The notes under the pieces were generated by a model that searched no databases, was not told the origin of the DNA, and saw nothing but the letters and a program-made list of their open reading frames with translations. Shown piece after piece: positions 17,178-24,627 of a stretch of 32,692 nt of DNA. The position numbers were made by a program, and so were the translations under genes. Location: assembly GCA_003326195.1 (NCBI GenBank), contig LXQE01000195.1:20795-53486 (forward strand), given 5' to 3'. How positions within the stretch are numbered: position 1 is the first letter of the stretch; each line of letters starts with the position of its first letter. The DNA is from Nostoc punctiforme NIES-2108 (GTDB lineage: Bacteria > Cyanobacteriota > Cyanobacteriia > Cyanobacteriales > Nostocaceae).

Positions 17178-17483
17178 ATGATTGCAGGCAAACTAGAAAT
17201 CACAATTAAAATCAATGAACTGCCACAATCTAAGGACATAGAGTGCGGTTGGCAGCATTTTGACTTAGACTGCGACAGACAAATCATTTCAGCCACGGTT
17301 AAAGTAAAGATTTGGAAGAAACTGACCGATGCTGCAAGTAATTATTCTCAATGGGTAGGAGCAATTGTAGGTAAACTTGGACAGCAAGCAGAACAGGGTT
17401 TCGTGTTAAAGAAATCCAATATACAAGTTTTCGAGCGCAAGCCCAAGGCAGAAACGACCTCTGCATTAGGTGCTACTTCTTGA
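17178..17483 (+). CDS. Small conserved cyanobacterial protein (sometimes labelled FinO-like)
   Basis: This 101-residue soluble protein has a ribosome-binding site GAGGTAGCT before ATG. Notable segments are the start MIAGKLEITIKINELP, a beta-rich middle with WQHFDLDCDRQIISATVKVKIWKKL, a conserved-looking ASNYSQWVGAIVGKLGQQ, and a C-terminal NIQVFERKPK. I recall cyanobacterial proteins of this pattern being auto-annotated 'fertility inhibition FinO-like', but I see no clear ProQ/FinO fold and treat that name as weak. It follows the NB-ARC gene by 11 bp on the same strand, so co-expression is likely. It may be an RNA-binding regulator or a partner of the NTPase; neither is shown by the sequence. 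Confidence 0.75.
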   Translation: MIAGKLEITIKINELPQSKDIECGWQHFDLDCDRQIISATVKVKIWKKLTDAASNYSQWVGAIVGKLGQQAEQGFVLKKSNIQVFERKPKAETTSALGATS

Positions 17484-17661
17484 AAAAGCGATTACCCAAT
17501 CAGGGTAAGCTGGAATAAACGCTGGTAAATATGGAGGAGTCAAACAAAAAAATCAGAATCTCGCTAGATACGGAAAGACCATAAGTTGTGTAAAATCAAG
17601 CTGAATAGTTACGTAAAGAAGATAGAGGTGAAGAATTTACAACAATACCCGTATTTAACGC

Positions 17662-17691
17662 ACAAAGCGCCACTAGGGAGTCGCGCTTTGT
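17662..17691. repeat. Perfect 9-bp inverted repeat ACAAAGCGC / GCGCTTTGT
   Basis: The arms at 17662-17670 and 17683-17691 are exact reverse complements separated by 12 bp. No T-run follows, so it is more likely a protein-binding site or structured leader than an intrinsic terminator. It lies 180 bp after the NB-ARC/small-gene pair and 570 bp before the replication gene. Confidence 0.6.
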
Positions 17692-17964
17692 ACGAATCTT
17701 AAATTTCATATAACCTCAGAGCGGGGTTGATCTCGAAGGAACAAAATAAGTGGTTGTTAAAGTTTGGCGACTAAGATTACCACAAAAATTGTCCGACTGA
17801 GTTAAATCCGCGCTGCTTTCCCTATTATACAGGGGTTGTCACCAGATCGTCGAATTTTTGGTGGCGGATTTTTGGCTGTTAAAATTCTTTAAGTAGTGAA
17901 ATGTTAAATTTAGTTAAGAAAAAACTCCGAATTTTGTAGCTAAAAGATGTAGCAGCGCGAATAA

Positions 17965-17992
17965 CAGTTATCAGTTACCAGTTATCAATTGG
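17965..17992 (+). repeat. Heptamer short tandem repeat (CAGTTAT family)
   Basis: CAGTTAT, CAGTTAC, CAGTTAT and a diverged CAATTGG run in tandem, a short tandemly repeated sequence typical of Nostocales intergenic DNA. The inverse word TAACTG recurs about 50 bp downstream, so a hairpin could form. Confidence 0.7.
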
Positions 17993-18035
17993 AATTTACA
18001 GTCCTTGATAAGTGTCAACTGTTGACTGTTAACTG

Positions 18036-18260
18036 ATGCAGCCCCCTCTGAGCTTGTCAACCAAGTTATCAGGGGAAAATATCGTGATAAATAGAGAACG
18101 CTCCAAGAGCGCAGTAGTAGAGCGCATGGGGTCGAGTGCAGCTTTCGCACGGCAACTTTGTGCTGTAGCGTCGGGCAATTTTAGGAATATCCAGGCTAGA
18201 GCAAGGGTTTCGCAGCTTGAAAGAGTTCTCTCTAAGGAATTCCGAGGGGAGAACCGATGA
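18036..18260 (+). CDS. Possible small leader ORF translationally coupled to the replication gene
   Basis: This 74-codon frame from ATG 18036 (or GTG 18083) encodes an Arg/Ser-rich peptide (GSSAAFARQLCAVASGNF...). Its stop overlaps the start of the replication protein as ATGA (18257-18260). Such an overlap is a classic coupling arrangement and could let a leader peptide set initiator levels. I do not recognise the peptide, no strong ribosome-binding site precedes either start, and the frame may be fortuitous. Confidence 0.3.
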   Translation: MQPPLSLSTKLSGENIVINRERSKSAVVERMGSSAAFARQLCAVASGNFRNIQARARVSQLERVLSKEFRGENR

Positions 18261-20233
18261 ATGCAGAGACAACTGAATACCCGAACAATCTCACTGCTGC
18301 CGAATACCATGAGTTAGCGGTGGGCAGCGCCATTCATCCGGCGTTGATTAAGCGCAACTTTTTCCATGTAGAGGGAGAATCAGTTTATGATTTCCTGTTC
18401 ATATCTGATAAAATCCCACGCAAAAATGCGGGTCGGGTCACAGATGGATACATAAGGCAATATCAGCATCTATTACTGGGTGGAACCTGGATTCAATCTC
18501 TTGACCCCTTTAAAAACTGGCAACCAATGGAGTGGGGAAGGATTAAGCCGAACTTCCCGCGTATTGATTGGCAAAAAGGGAAACCCGTCAAATACGAGTC
18601 ACCCCCCAAAACTCCCAACCGTGTTACCTACTTCGATGTCGCTAACCCCATCTGGGACAAAGTTGCAAAGCGTTATTTAATTAAGCGCTATCATTCACTT
18701 TTAGCGCTGCGCCTGTTGGATAAACTCAATCCACTAATATTTTGGGAGTGGATAAAGCAGCACCCAGAGATTCCGATTATCTTATGCGAAGGGGAAAAAA
18801 AAGCCGCTTGCTTGCTTAGTTTAGGGTTTGTAGCGATCGCACTGCCGGGGATTTGGAACGGGCGCGTGGGTAAACAGGATTTTGATGAACGGTTGCATCC
18901 TGACTTAGTACCAATGGCTCAGGCGGGGCGCAAGTTCATTATATTATTTGATTACGAAACTTCTTCTAAAACCAGGTGGTCAGTTTACCAAGCAACGGTA
19001 CGGACTGCCAAAGCGATTGAGGCAGTAGGTTGTGAATGTGAAGTTGCGCTGTTGCCGGGGACAGAGAAAGGTGTTGATGATTTTGTAGTTAGTCGCAGTG
19101 AAGATGCTAACGCTCTACTGACCGCAATCATCGATGATGCTAAATCACTAAAAGATTACCAGCGCTCGTATCGGGCTAAGAAATGGGGACTTAGCAAATA
19201 CAAACCAGATGTCACTGTTAATGTATTGTATCTTTCTGAGGCTTTGTGCATTCCTGAACTTGAAGAAAAATGCTTGAGAGTGCCTGAGCTTTATGAGCTT
19301 GAAAAGGAACAACTTTTCACGCCATCTATAAAAGGACATTGGAGAAAGAAGGAGTCTACGGATTCTGGCGGAGTTGATTCAGACAAATCGAAGAAATCCC
19401 CTAGCTTCAATTTCCCAAAATCAGGACTGGTCGTACTCTGGAGCGACATGGGCACTGGTAAAACTGAACTTATGCGCTGGTGGCGTGACCAAAACCCCGA
19501 CGCGCGGTTCCTCAACAATGGACATCGGGTTAACTTGCTGAAAAATCTTGCCGAACGCTTGCGGACGGCGATGTATTCAGACTTGGGTTACACAGGTTTA
19601 GCCCAGGCCCAAGCCCTTAGTATTACTATTGACAGCTTGCACAAACTCAATACTCAGTCTCTCACCTACGGCTGCATATTTATTGATGAAGCTTGCCAAT
19701 ACCTCACCCACCTACTGCACAGTAATACTTGCAAACAGCACCGTGCAGCAATCCTAGAAGTCCTGGAATATATAGTATACAACGCGCCACTGGTCGTCAT
19801 CGCTGATGCACACATGGATGACCTGACTGTGGATTTCTTCCGCTCCATGCGACCACTCGGTGAAGTACCTTACATCATTAAAAACGAGTGGCGAAACGGT
19901 TCACGCACAATTTATTGGTACGAGGGGGATAATTCAAGCGCCATAGTCGCCCAAATCTCGGCAGCGTTGATGCTTGGAGAAAAAGTTATGGTTGCCAGCG
20001 ACAGTAAGCGTTTCATCAAAAAACTCGACAAATCCTTTACTATCAAGTACGAAGAATCTAACTCCGAAAAATCACATACACAAAAAAAATGTCGTATCTG
20101 GTCTGTTCACTCTGACAATTCTGGCAGTGATGAAAATGTCGCTTTCATCAAAGATATCACCAACGCCGTCAAAAACTTCGAAACGGTTCACGCACAATTT
20201 ATTGGTACGAGGGGGATAATTCAAGCGCCATAG
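18257..20233 (+). CDS. CyRepA1-like plasmid replication protein, N-terminal fragment
   Basis: The 658-codon frame starts at ATG 18257 behind a strong GAGGGGAGA. It resembles the CyRepA1 family of cyanobacterial plasmid initiators. An N-terminal DUF3854/Toprim-like domain (CEGEK at 177-181, LFDYE at 230-234) is followed by a helicase-type domain with P-loop SDMGTGKTE (396-404) and Walker B IFIDEACQ (474-481). At 20179 a perfect 287-bp tandem duplication begins. Because 287 is not a multiple of 3, the frame shifts, reads 17 foreign residues and stops at 20231-20233. The fragment therefore lacks helicase motifs V and VI, which are in the next frame. Deleting one copy restores a single 1150-residue protein spanning 18257-21996. 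As written, this half is unlikely to work alone as an initiator. Confidence 0.88.
   Translation: MNAETTEYPNNLTAAEYHELAVGSAIHPALIKRNFFHVEGESVYDFLFISDKIPRKNAGRVTDGYIRQYQHLLLGGTWIQSLDPFKNWQPMEWGRIKPNFPRIDWQKGKPVKYESPPKTPNRVTYFDVANPIWDKVAKRYLIKRYHSLLALRLLDKLNPLIFWEWIKQHPEIPIILCEGEKKAACLLSLGFVAIALPGIWNGRVGKQDFDERLHPDLVPMAQAGRKFIILFDYETSSKTRWSVYQATVRTAKAIEAVGCECEVALLPGTEKGVDDFVVSRSEDANALLTAIIDDAKSLKDYQRSYRAKKWGLSKYKPDVTVNVLYLSEALCIPELEEKCLRVPELYELEKEQLFTPSIKGHWRKKESTDSGGVDSDKSKKSPSFNFPKSGLVVLWSDMGTGKTELMRWWRDQNPDARFLNNGHRVNLLKNLAERLRTAMYSDLGYTGLAQAQALSITIDSLHKLNTQSLTYGCIFIDEACQYLTHLLHSNTCKQHRAAILEVLEYIVYNAPLVVIADAHMDDLTVDFFRSMRPLGEVPYIIKNEWRNGSRTIYWYEGDNSSAIVAQISAALMLGEKVMVASDSKRFIKKLDKSFTIKYEESNSEKSHTQKKCRIWSVHSDNSGSDENVAFIKDITNAVKNFETVHAQFIGTRGIIQAP
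19892..20178 (+). repeat. 287-bp perfect tandem duplication, first copy
   Basis: Positions 19892-20178 are identical to 20179-20465. No shared bases extend past the junctions (G before copy 1 against T at the end of each copy; T after copy 2 against the C that opens each copy), so there is no microhomology at the breakpoint. It lies wholly inside the replication gene and causes a frameshift. Confidence 0.97.
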
Positions 20234-20465
20234 TCGCCCAAATCTCGGCAGCGTTGATGCTTGGAGAAAAAGTTATGGTTGCCAGCGACAGTAAGCGTTT
20301 CATCAAAAAACTCGACAAATCCTTTACTATCAAGTACGAAGAATCTAACTCCGAAAAATCACATACACAAAAAAAATGTCGTATCTGGTCTGTTCACTCT
20401 GACAATTCTGGCAGTGATGAAAATGTCGCTTTCATCAAAGATATCACCAACGCCGTCAAAAACTT
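20179..20465 (+). repeat. 287-bp perfect tandem duplication, second copy
   Basis: This is the exact copy of 19892-20178, starting at CGAAACGGTTCACGC. The downstream half of the replication gene starts inside it (ATG 20257). Complete identity implies either a very recent event or an assembly error at a repeat. Confidence 0.97.
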
Positions 20466-21996
20466 TGATGCCTTGTTCACTTCCCCTAGCCTGGGGACTG
20501 GTGTCGATATTTCTGAGTATCATTTTGACTTAGTATTTGGTGTCTTTCACGGCGTTTCCCAAACTGCTACTGAATGCGCCCAACAGCTTTACCGTTATCG
20601 TCCAAAAGTCCCGTTTCATATTTGGGTGGCCCCACGTCCCCCCTTTGGCTACCAAGATACAAACGCATCCAAGATTAAAGAGCGCTTGCTCCAAACCAAT
20701 GAAATGACTGCTTTTCTGTTGCGGATTGACCGTCAAACAGGCAAGCGGGGTGCAGAGAAAGATTGGGCGCTTGAGGCTTACTGCCAAATTATGGCTAACC
20801 GCCACTATTCTCTCAATAATCTGCGTGATGACTTGCGATCGCTTCTCACCGAAATGGGCAATACATTTATATATGTGGGCAGTGATTCAGATCCTCAATC
20901 TCTTGAAAGTCTTAAAGCAGCAGCACAAGCTTTGGATAGTGCCCACAATTCGGCTGTTGCCAGGGCTAACAATATTACTTTGAGTGAGTACCGCGCCCGT
21001 CAGAGCAAAGATTACCTTGACCCTAATGAAATTTTTGAATGTGAAAAGTTTCGCATTTCTGATTCTTACGGCATCGAAGTAACCGAATCACTCGTAGAAA
21101 TGGATAAAGGTGGTCGCTTAATTAGAGCGATCGCTGGACTTGAGGCAATTTTAGCCCCACCCGAAGAATCGTTTACTGACCCCAAAACCGGGCAAAGTTA
21201 TCCTACACCACCAACAATTGTCACCCAAAAAGACCGCACCGAGCGCGACAATCTACCTTTGTGCATCGACTGGGGCAATTACTCGGCACGGTGGCTTGCT
21301 AGATTTAACCTGGGACTGCATCAAATTCTCACTTCTTTAATGAAGGGTGATGAAGTTACCGCCGATGACCCCACTTTGCTCAAGATGACGGAGATCGCTA
21401 TACATTGTGCTGCTCACGTCAAAGCAATTCTTGGGTTTACTATCCCCAGTGACTGTAAACCTATTTGGTTGCTGGCGACTTTACTAGAGCAGCTGGGGCT
21501 AAAGCTGACTTTCCGCAAGCAAGGTAAACGGGGTCAACAGGTGAAACTTTTCTCTTTATCTAAAGAGGAATTAGAATTTGCTCTCCAGGTGATTGCTCAT
21601 CGCGTGGAAAAGCGTAATCAAAAAGAAAATCGAACCTATTACGCTGCTCAAACCCCTGCTGCGTATAGTCTAAACCCCAATCAGCAGGCCGTATCCACGC
21701 CCCCCCCTAATGCTATAGGGAACTCCCATTGCCAAGGGGAGGATACTACCGTTTATGTTCCGCCCCAAACTGACCGGATTACTCTACTTCATTGCGTAGA
21801 AATACTTCGCTCTGGTATTTCTCGTGGAGTTGAGGCAATTAAAGGCATTCTCAAGCGATGGGTTGAAGATTTGCGTTGGGAGACAGTACTGGAACTTGAA
21901 GCGATCGCAGCGAGTGAACTGCGACTTGTGGAATCTCTTGTCCCGGAATTTTATGCCTTGCTAAGTGAAGAGGTGTTGCCGATGTCGGGGGGCTAA
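20257..21996 (+). CDS. CyRepA1-like plasmid replication protein, C-terminal fragment
   Basis: This frame reopens inside the second copy of the duplication (ATG 20257, or TTG 20254) and carries the rest of the initiator. It has the helicase motif V-like TSPSLGTGVDIS (646-657 in the rejoined protein), a motif VI-like QQLYRYRP (680-687) with two arginines, and a long C-terminal region typical of CyRepA1 proteins, ending at 21996 with few recognisable motifs. Residues up to VKNF repeat those at the end of the upstream fragment. There is no good ribosome-binding site before 20257, so this half may be poorly made unless translation is re-initiated after the stop at 20231-20233, 24 bp upstream. It is followed on the other strand by a tyrosine recombinase. 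Confidence 0.85.
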   Translation: MLGEKVMVASDSKRFIKKLDKSFTIKYEESNSEKSHTQKKCRIWSVHSDNSGSDENVAFIKDITNAVKNFDALFTSPSLGTGVDISEYHFDLVFGVFHGVSQTATECAQQLYRYRPKVPFHIWVAPRPPFGYQDTNASKIKERLLQTNEMTAFLLRIDRQTGKRGAEKDWALEAYCQIMANRHYSLNNLRDDLRSLLTEMGNTFIYVGSDSDPQSLESLKAAAQALDSAHNSAVARANNITLSEYRARQSKDYLDPNEIFECEKFRISDSYGIEVTESLVEMDKGGRLIRAIAGLEAILAPPEESFTDPKTGQSYPTPPTIVTQKDRTERDNLPLCIDWGNYSARWLARFNLGLHQILTSLMKGDEVTADDPTLLKMTEIAIHCAAHVKAILGFTIPSDCKPIWLLATLLEQLGLKLTFRKQGKRGQQVKLFSLSKEELEFALQVIAHRVEKRNQKENRTYYAAQTPAAYSLNPNQQAVSTPPPNAIGNSHCQGEDTTVYVPPQTDRITLLHCVEILRSGISRGVEAIKGILKRWVEDLRWETVLELEAIAASELRLVESLVPEFYALLSEEVLPMSGG

Positions 21997-22098
21997 ACTT
22001 TCGTCATAACTAACCGCATCATTGAAGCAATTTCTACTTTTGCTTTCAGCAATTGCGCTGATGCTGCTTTGCGAAATCGATTTTTTGGTAAAATGGGG

Positions 22099-22761
22099 TC
22101 AATGCCTTTTCTTTACTGAATTATCGGTCACTTCGACAAAGACGGGTTTCCCGAAGTCGTCTGACGAAACCGGAGCAAGTAGTGCTAAAGATGATACCGC
22201 TCCCAATATTTGATCCTCTCTTACCTCCAGGTACTTGTACAGCTCGTCCAACGTGCGATGCCCAGAGATTTCCTGAATCACTCTTAAGGGAATTCCGGCA
22301 TTACTCATCGAGGTGAGTGCTGTGCGCCGAAAGCTGTGAGAGCTTACGCCTTCAACTCCTACTTTTTTGCAAGCGACTCGCAATATCCACAATGCCGAAT
22401 CCCGGTGCAGGTGGTTATTCGCTCTTGAGTGGTCAGCATTTCCAGGGAACAGCCAAGGAGAATCATCACGCGGTTTATATGCTTGCAACCTGACTCGCAA
22501 TTCTTGAATTACCGGGATGGCACGGGTAGCCAGTTTCCCTTTCGTGTTACCCTTGCGAAAGATGATTTTGGCTCTGACTTTTCCTTTGGCATCATATACG
22601 TCCCGCTTAAGCAACGTCACTGCTTCGTTCACCCGACACGCTGTGTAAAGCATCACCGCAAACAGTGCTTTGTCTCGCAGTGAATCTACCCCCTGCGAGA
22701 ACAGAAGTTGGATTTCCTGCAAAGACAGAATCTTTGCTCGACCATGCCTATCAATTTTCAA
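22099..22761 (-). CDS. Short tyrosine recombinase, catalytic domain only
   Basis: This 220-residue phage-integrase-family protein has the full catalytic set: Arg43 in ACRVNEA, a beta-hairpin Lys in FRKGNTKGK (about 70-76), HSFRRT (H142, R145), GHR (H168) and the nucleophile Tyr177 in YKYLEV, nine residues after His168. The N-terminal core-binding (SAM-like) domain of XerC/D is missing. Such short forms are common on cyanobacterial plasmids and plausibly resolve multimers. The start MKIDRHGRAKIL is TTG 22761. The frame stays open 20 codons further up, but no better start appears there. It converges on the replication gene (102-bp gap). It could equally serve an unseen mobile element. Confidence 0.9.
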   Translation of the reverse strand: MKIDRHGRAKILSLQEIQLLFSQGVDSLRDKALFAVMLYTACRVNEAVTLLKRDVYDAKGKVRAKIIFRKGNTKGKLATRAIPVIQELRVRLQAYKPRDDSPWLFPGNADHSRANNHLHRDSALWILRVACKKVGVEGVSSHSFRRTALTSMSNAGIPLRVIQEISGHRTLDELYKYLEVREDQILGAVSSLALLAPVSSDDFGKPVFVEVTDNSVKKRH

Positions 22762-23410
22762 GGTTGCTGCCCCATCAACACCCCGCCCTGTTCTTATTAT
22801 CCCAGTCCACGGGGACAGGAATTGCTACGGGGTGCAATTTTCGCAGCTATGCAGACCCGCTCATAAAGATACGAAAGTACGATCCAGATCCACGCCACAC
22901 AACGAGCAATTAAGAACAAGGCTGGCATCTTTTTTTGTGGTTCCCCCTAAAAATACACCTCTAAAAGAAAAACCTAAAAATAGGTGAAAAAATAAACCAA
23001 TAATGACTTTATAGTTAATCAGTAATACAACAGGTCAAAGAGCATACTTCTAACAGTTCACTACAGAAATATTACAGGTGTAGGTTTGGGTTAAAGAAAA
23101 CGGGCAAAGGTGGTTATTTTAAGAAACTTGTACAAAATTCTTCCCTGCTTCTGTTGCTTTCATGCCAAATCAAGCTTATCGGAATAGCCCGCTATTTAAT
23201 CGCTATCACGCCATAAAACTATAGAGTCATTTTTAGTTTATTTTTTGAGAGTGGTTTGATTCCTCTATAAAAAATTCTTCAAAAAACGGACGGGTAAAAC
23301 TTGCGTGCCAAAAACTCAAACTTTTCTCCGATGCGTTTGGACACTAATTATTTAAAACTGACAACTAATTCTTTAATGGACACCAGGGCTTAAAAGCAGG
23401 GGCAACTTTT

Positions 23411-23447
23411 AGAGACGCTATGCGTAGCAAGATCCCCGTAGGGGTAC
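23411..23447. repeat. Nostoc-type interspersed palindromic repeat
   Basis: Two small hairpins lie side by side: GCTA-TGCG-TAGC (23417-23428) and CCCC-GTA-GGGG (23434-23444). This paired form is a familiar interspersed repeat in Nostocales genomes. Confidence 0.6.
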
Positions 23448-23666
23448 AGGCTTACTGTACTGAATGCAATTATTGCTTTCTTACTTAGGAATCTAACTAG
23501 GTACTCAGCACTGTTTCGATGAGCAAAAATTAGATAAAGCAATCCTGCAAGTGTTTAAGCCTGAGATAATTTTTGATCGCCAATGGTAGCCGTTGGCAGT
23601 AGCATCTCTTTACAAAAACCATCGCTTGAAGAATGCGCTGACACATTTAGCGATGATAGCATCAAG

Positions 23667-23688
23667 GTAATTCATCATGATGAATTAC
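23667..23688. promoter_or_regulatory. 22-bp perfect palindrome, candidate operator
   Basis: The half-site GTAATTCATCA is followed directly by its reverse complement. It ends 50 bp before ATG 23739 of a ribbon-helix-helix-like gene. Ribbon-helix-helix repressors commonly bind such palindromes in their own promoters, so autoregulation is a reasonable inference. Confidence 0.6.
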
Positions 23689-23738
23689 ACGATTTAATAA
23701 GCGTGGACAGTCCGAGTTTACCTAGATGACACGTGAAC

Positions 23739-24011
23739 ATGAGCAAGACAGGGCGTAATAAAAAACTGGCATCTTTCAACTGTGATCAAAGGATTTGGGA
23801 GCAGTTTATCGCCCGGTGCAAATTGAAAGGGACGACCGCAACAGCCACGTTGCTCGAATTTCTCGAACTCTACTTAGACGATTCCCAAGATCAGCTTGAT
23901 GCAATAGGTAGTAATAATTTAGACAAACGCCTAGATTCTAAGATTAAGACAAGTGTTGAGAATTACTTAGTAAAGAGGAACAATAATAACACTGTCCTTT
24001 TTAATTTTTAA
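23739..24011 (+). CDS. Small ribbon-helix-helix-like DNA-binding protein
   Basis: This 90-residue protein (from ATG 23739; GTG 23733 is in frame) has a basic start (MSKTGRNKK), a short strand (LASFNC), then two helices (DQRIWEQFIARCKLKG and TATATLLEFLELYLDD). That is the strand-helix-turn-helix pattern of Arc/CopG/ParG-type proteins. The C-terminal half is polar and Asn-rich and may be disordered. On plasmids such proteins act as copy-number repressors, partition centromere-binders or antitoxins. There is no toxin or adjacent ParA in this orientation. The 22-bp palindrome upstream is its likely target. The family assignment is pattern-based. Confidence 0.65.
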   Translation: MSKTGRNKKLASFNCDQRIWEQFIARCKLKGTTATATLLEFLELYLDDSQDQLDAIGSNNLDKRLDSKIKTSVENYLVKRNNNNTVLFNF

Positions 24012-24068
24012 AAGGAGGTAGCCCCAGAGACACAATTCTAAGTAAGTGGCATCTCGCCTCAGAGAAAA

Positions 24069-24410
24069 TTAAGTCTTTGACACTAACCTGCTTTGCCAAC
24101 ACCTAAAGCATTGCTCCTTTGAATATCTTGAATATGAAAGAACATCTCGTGTTTCAACCTTAGCCACAGACTCGAACCGTTTTTTTCCCCAATGCTCTCT
24201 CCGTAATTCAATTTCTGAGGGATCTAGAATATCTTGGTTGTGCCAGTAGTATAAGGGATCTAGAATATCTTGGTTGTGCCAGTAGTCAGAATATTTAGAT
24301 AAATCGACTACAACATAGTGCCAAGTACCGCCACTGATACGCCGAAACCAGTGGCGATCGCGAAGGAATAAGTCTGCTATGAGATCAAGCACTAATTTAA
24401 AGAGTGTCAT
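24069..24410 (-). CDS. Unknown small protein with internal 12-residue duplication
   Basis: From ATG 24410 this encodes 113 residues; a TTG start at 24470 would add 20. It begins MTLFKLVLDLIADLFLRDRHWF, continues RRISGGTWHYVVVDLSKYSD, and has charged ELRREHWGKKRFE and a basic tail. I do not recognise the family. The segment YWHNQDILDP occurs twice in tandem because of a 36-bp DNA duplication (24218-24289), which adds 12 residues in frame. If real it is probably a soluble plasmid-specific protein. The shared HWF/WHY aromatics suggest a structured domain rather than noise. No clear ribosome-binding site is seen. Confidence 0.5.
   Translation of the reverse strand: MTLFKLVLDLIADLFLRDRHWFRRISGGTWHYVVVDLSKYSDYWHNQDILDPLYYWHNQDILDPSEIELRREHWGKKRFESVAKVETRDVLSYSRYSKEQCFRCWQSRLVSKT
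24218..24289. repeat. 36-bp tandem duplication (33 of 36 bases identical)
   Basis: The unit beginning AGGGATCTAGAATATC at 24218 repeats at 24254; the last three bases differ (ATA against CAG). It sits in frame inside the unknown gene at 24069-24410. Confidence 0.9.
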
Positions 24411-24510
24411 TTTGTCACCGCATTGCAAGATACTGCTCTTTGGGAGGTGTCGTAAAATAAGTGTCTTCAACTTGGGTATTTAAAATAGAGTCCCAATTCT
24501 TACTAACAGA

Positions 24511-24576
24511 TGTGACTTAAAGGGAAAGATGACCGCTTTTAAAGGATAAAGCGGACATCTTTTCCTTTAAGTTACA
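24511..24576. repeat. Long inverted repeat, 29-bp arms with 8-nt loop
   Basis: The arm 24511-24539 pairs with 24548-24576 around the loop TAAAGGAT. 26 of 29 positions are exact complements, and two of the three exceptions would be G-U pairs in plus-strand RNA, so 28 of 29 pair in a transcript. It lies in the gap after the lipoprotein gene. Neither strand has a T-run after the stem, so it is not a standard intrinsic terminator. It could be a very short inverted-repeat element, an RNA-stability hairpin or a structured small RNA. Confidence 0.8.
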
Positions 24577-24627
24577 CTGACCGTAGTAACAACTACTTGG
24601 GTAAAAAATCTGCTCCTGAATTCTTTT

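Larger units (their letters stand above)
17484..18256. other. Repeat-rich leader of the replication gene; candidate origin region
   Basis: This 770-bp stretch upstream of the CyRepA1-like gene is largely non-coding. It holds a perfect 9-bp inverted repeat at 17662-17691, a heptamer tandem repeat at 17965-17992 with the inverse word TAACTG near 18029, and several GAGCGC-type words around 18100-18125. Replication origins often sit beside the initiator gene, so this is the natural place to look for oriV, but no DnaA boxes or clear iterons were identified. Confidence 0.35.
22762..23738. other. ~970-bp non-coding region between recombinase and RHH gene
   Basis: No gene could be supported. It contains two near-identical words, GACACTAATT (23340) and GACAACTAATT (23360), followed by GGACACC. 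It also holds a Nostoc-type palindromic repeat at 23411-23447 and the 22-bp palindrome at 23667-23688. A recombinase target site would be expected near here, but I cannot identify one. Confidence 0.4.

Noticed and set aside
20171..20185. Programmed ribosomal frameshift joining the two replication frames
   Set aside because: A frameshift would read through duplicated residues and there is no slippery heptamer with downstream structure evident; the tandem duplication explains the break.
23340..23384. Possible Tn7-like/CAST end (GACACTAATT, GACAACTAATT words)
   Set aside because: Only two short words, no transposase, no Cas gene and no matching opposite end in the window.
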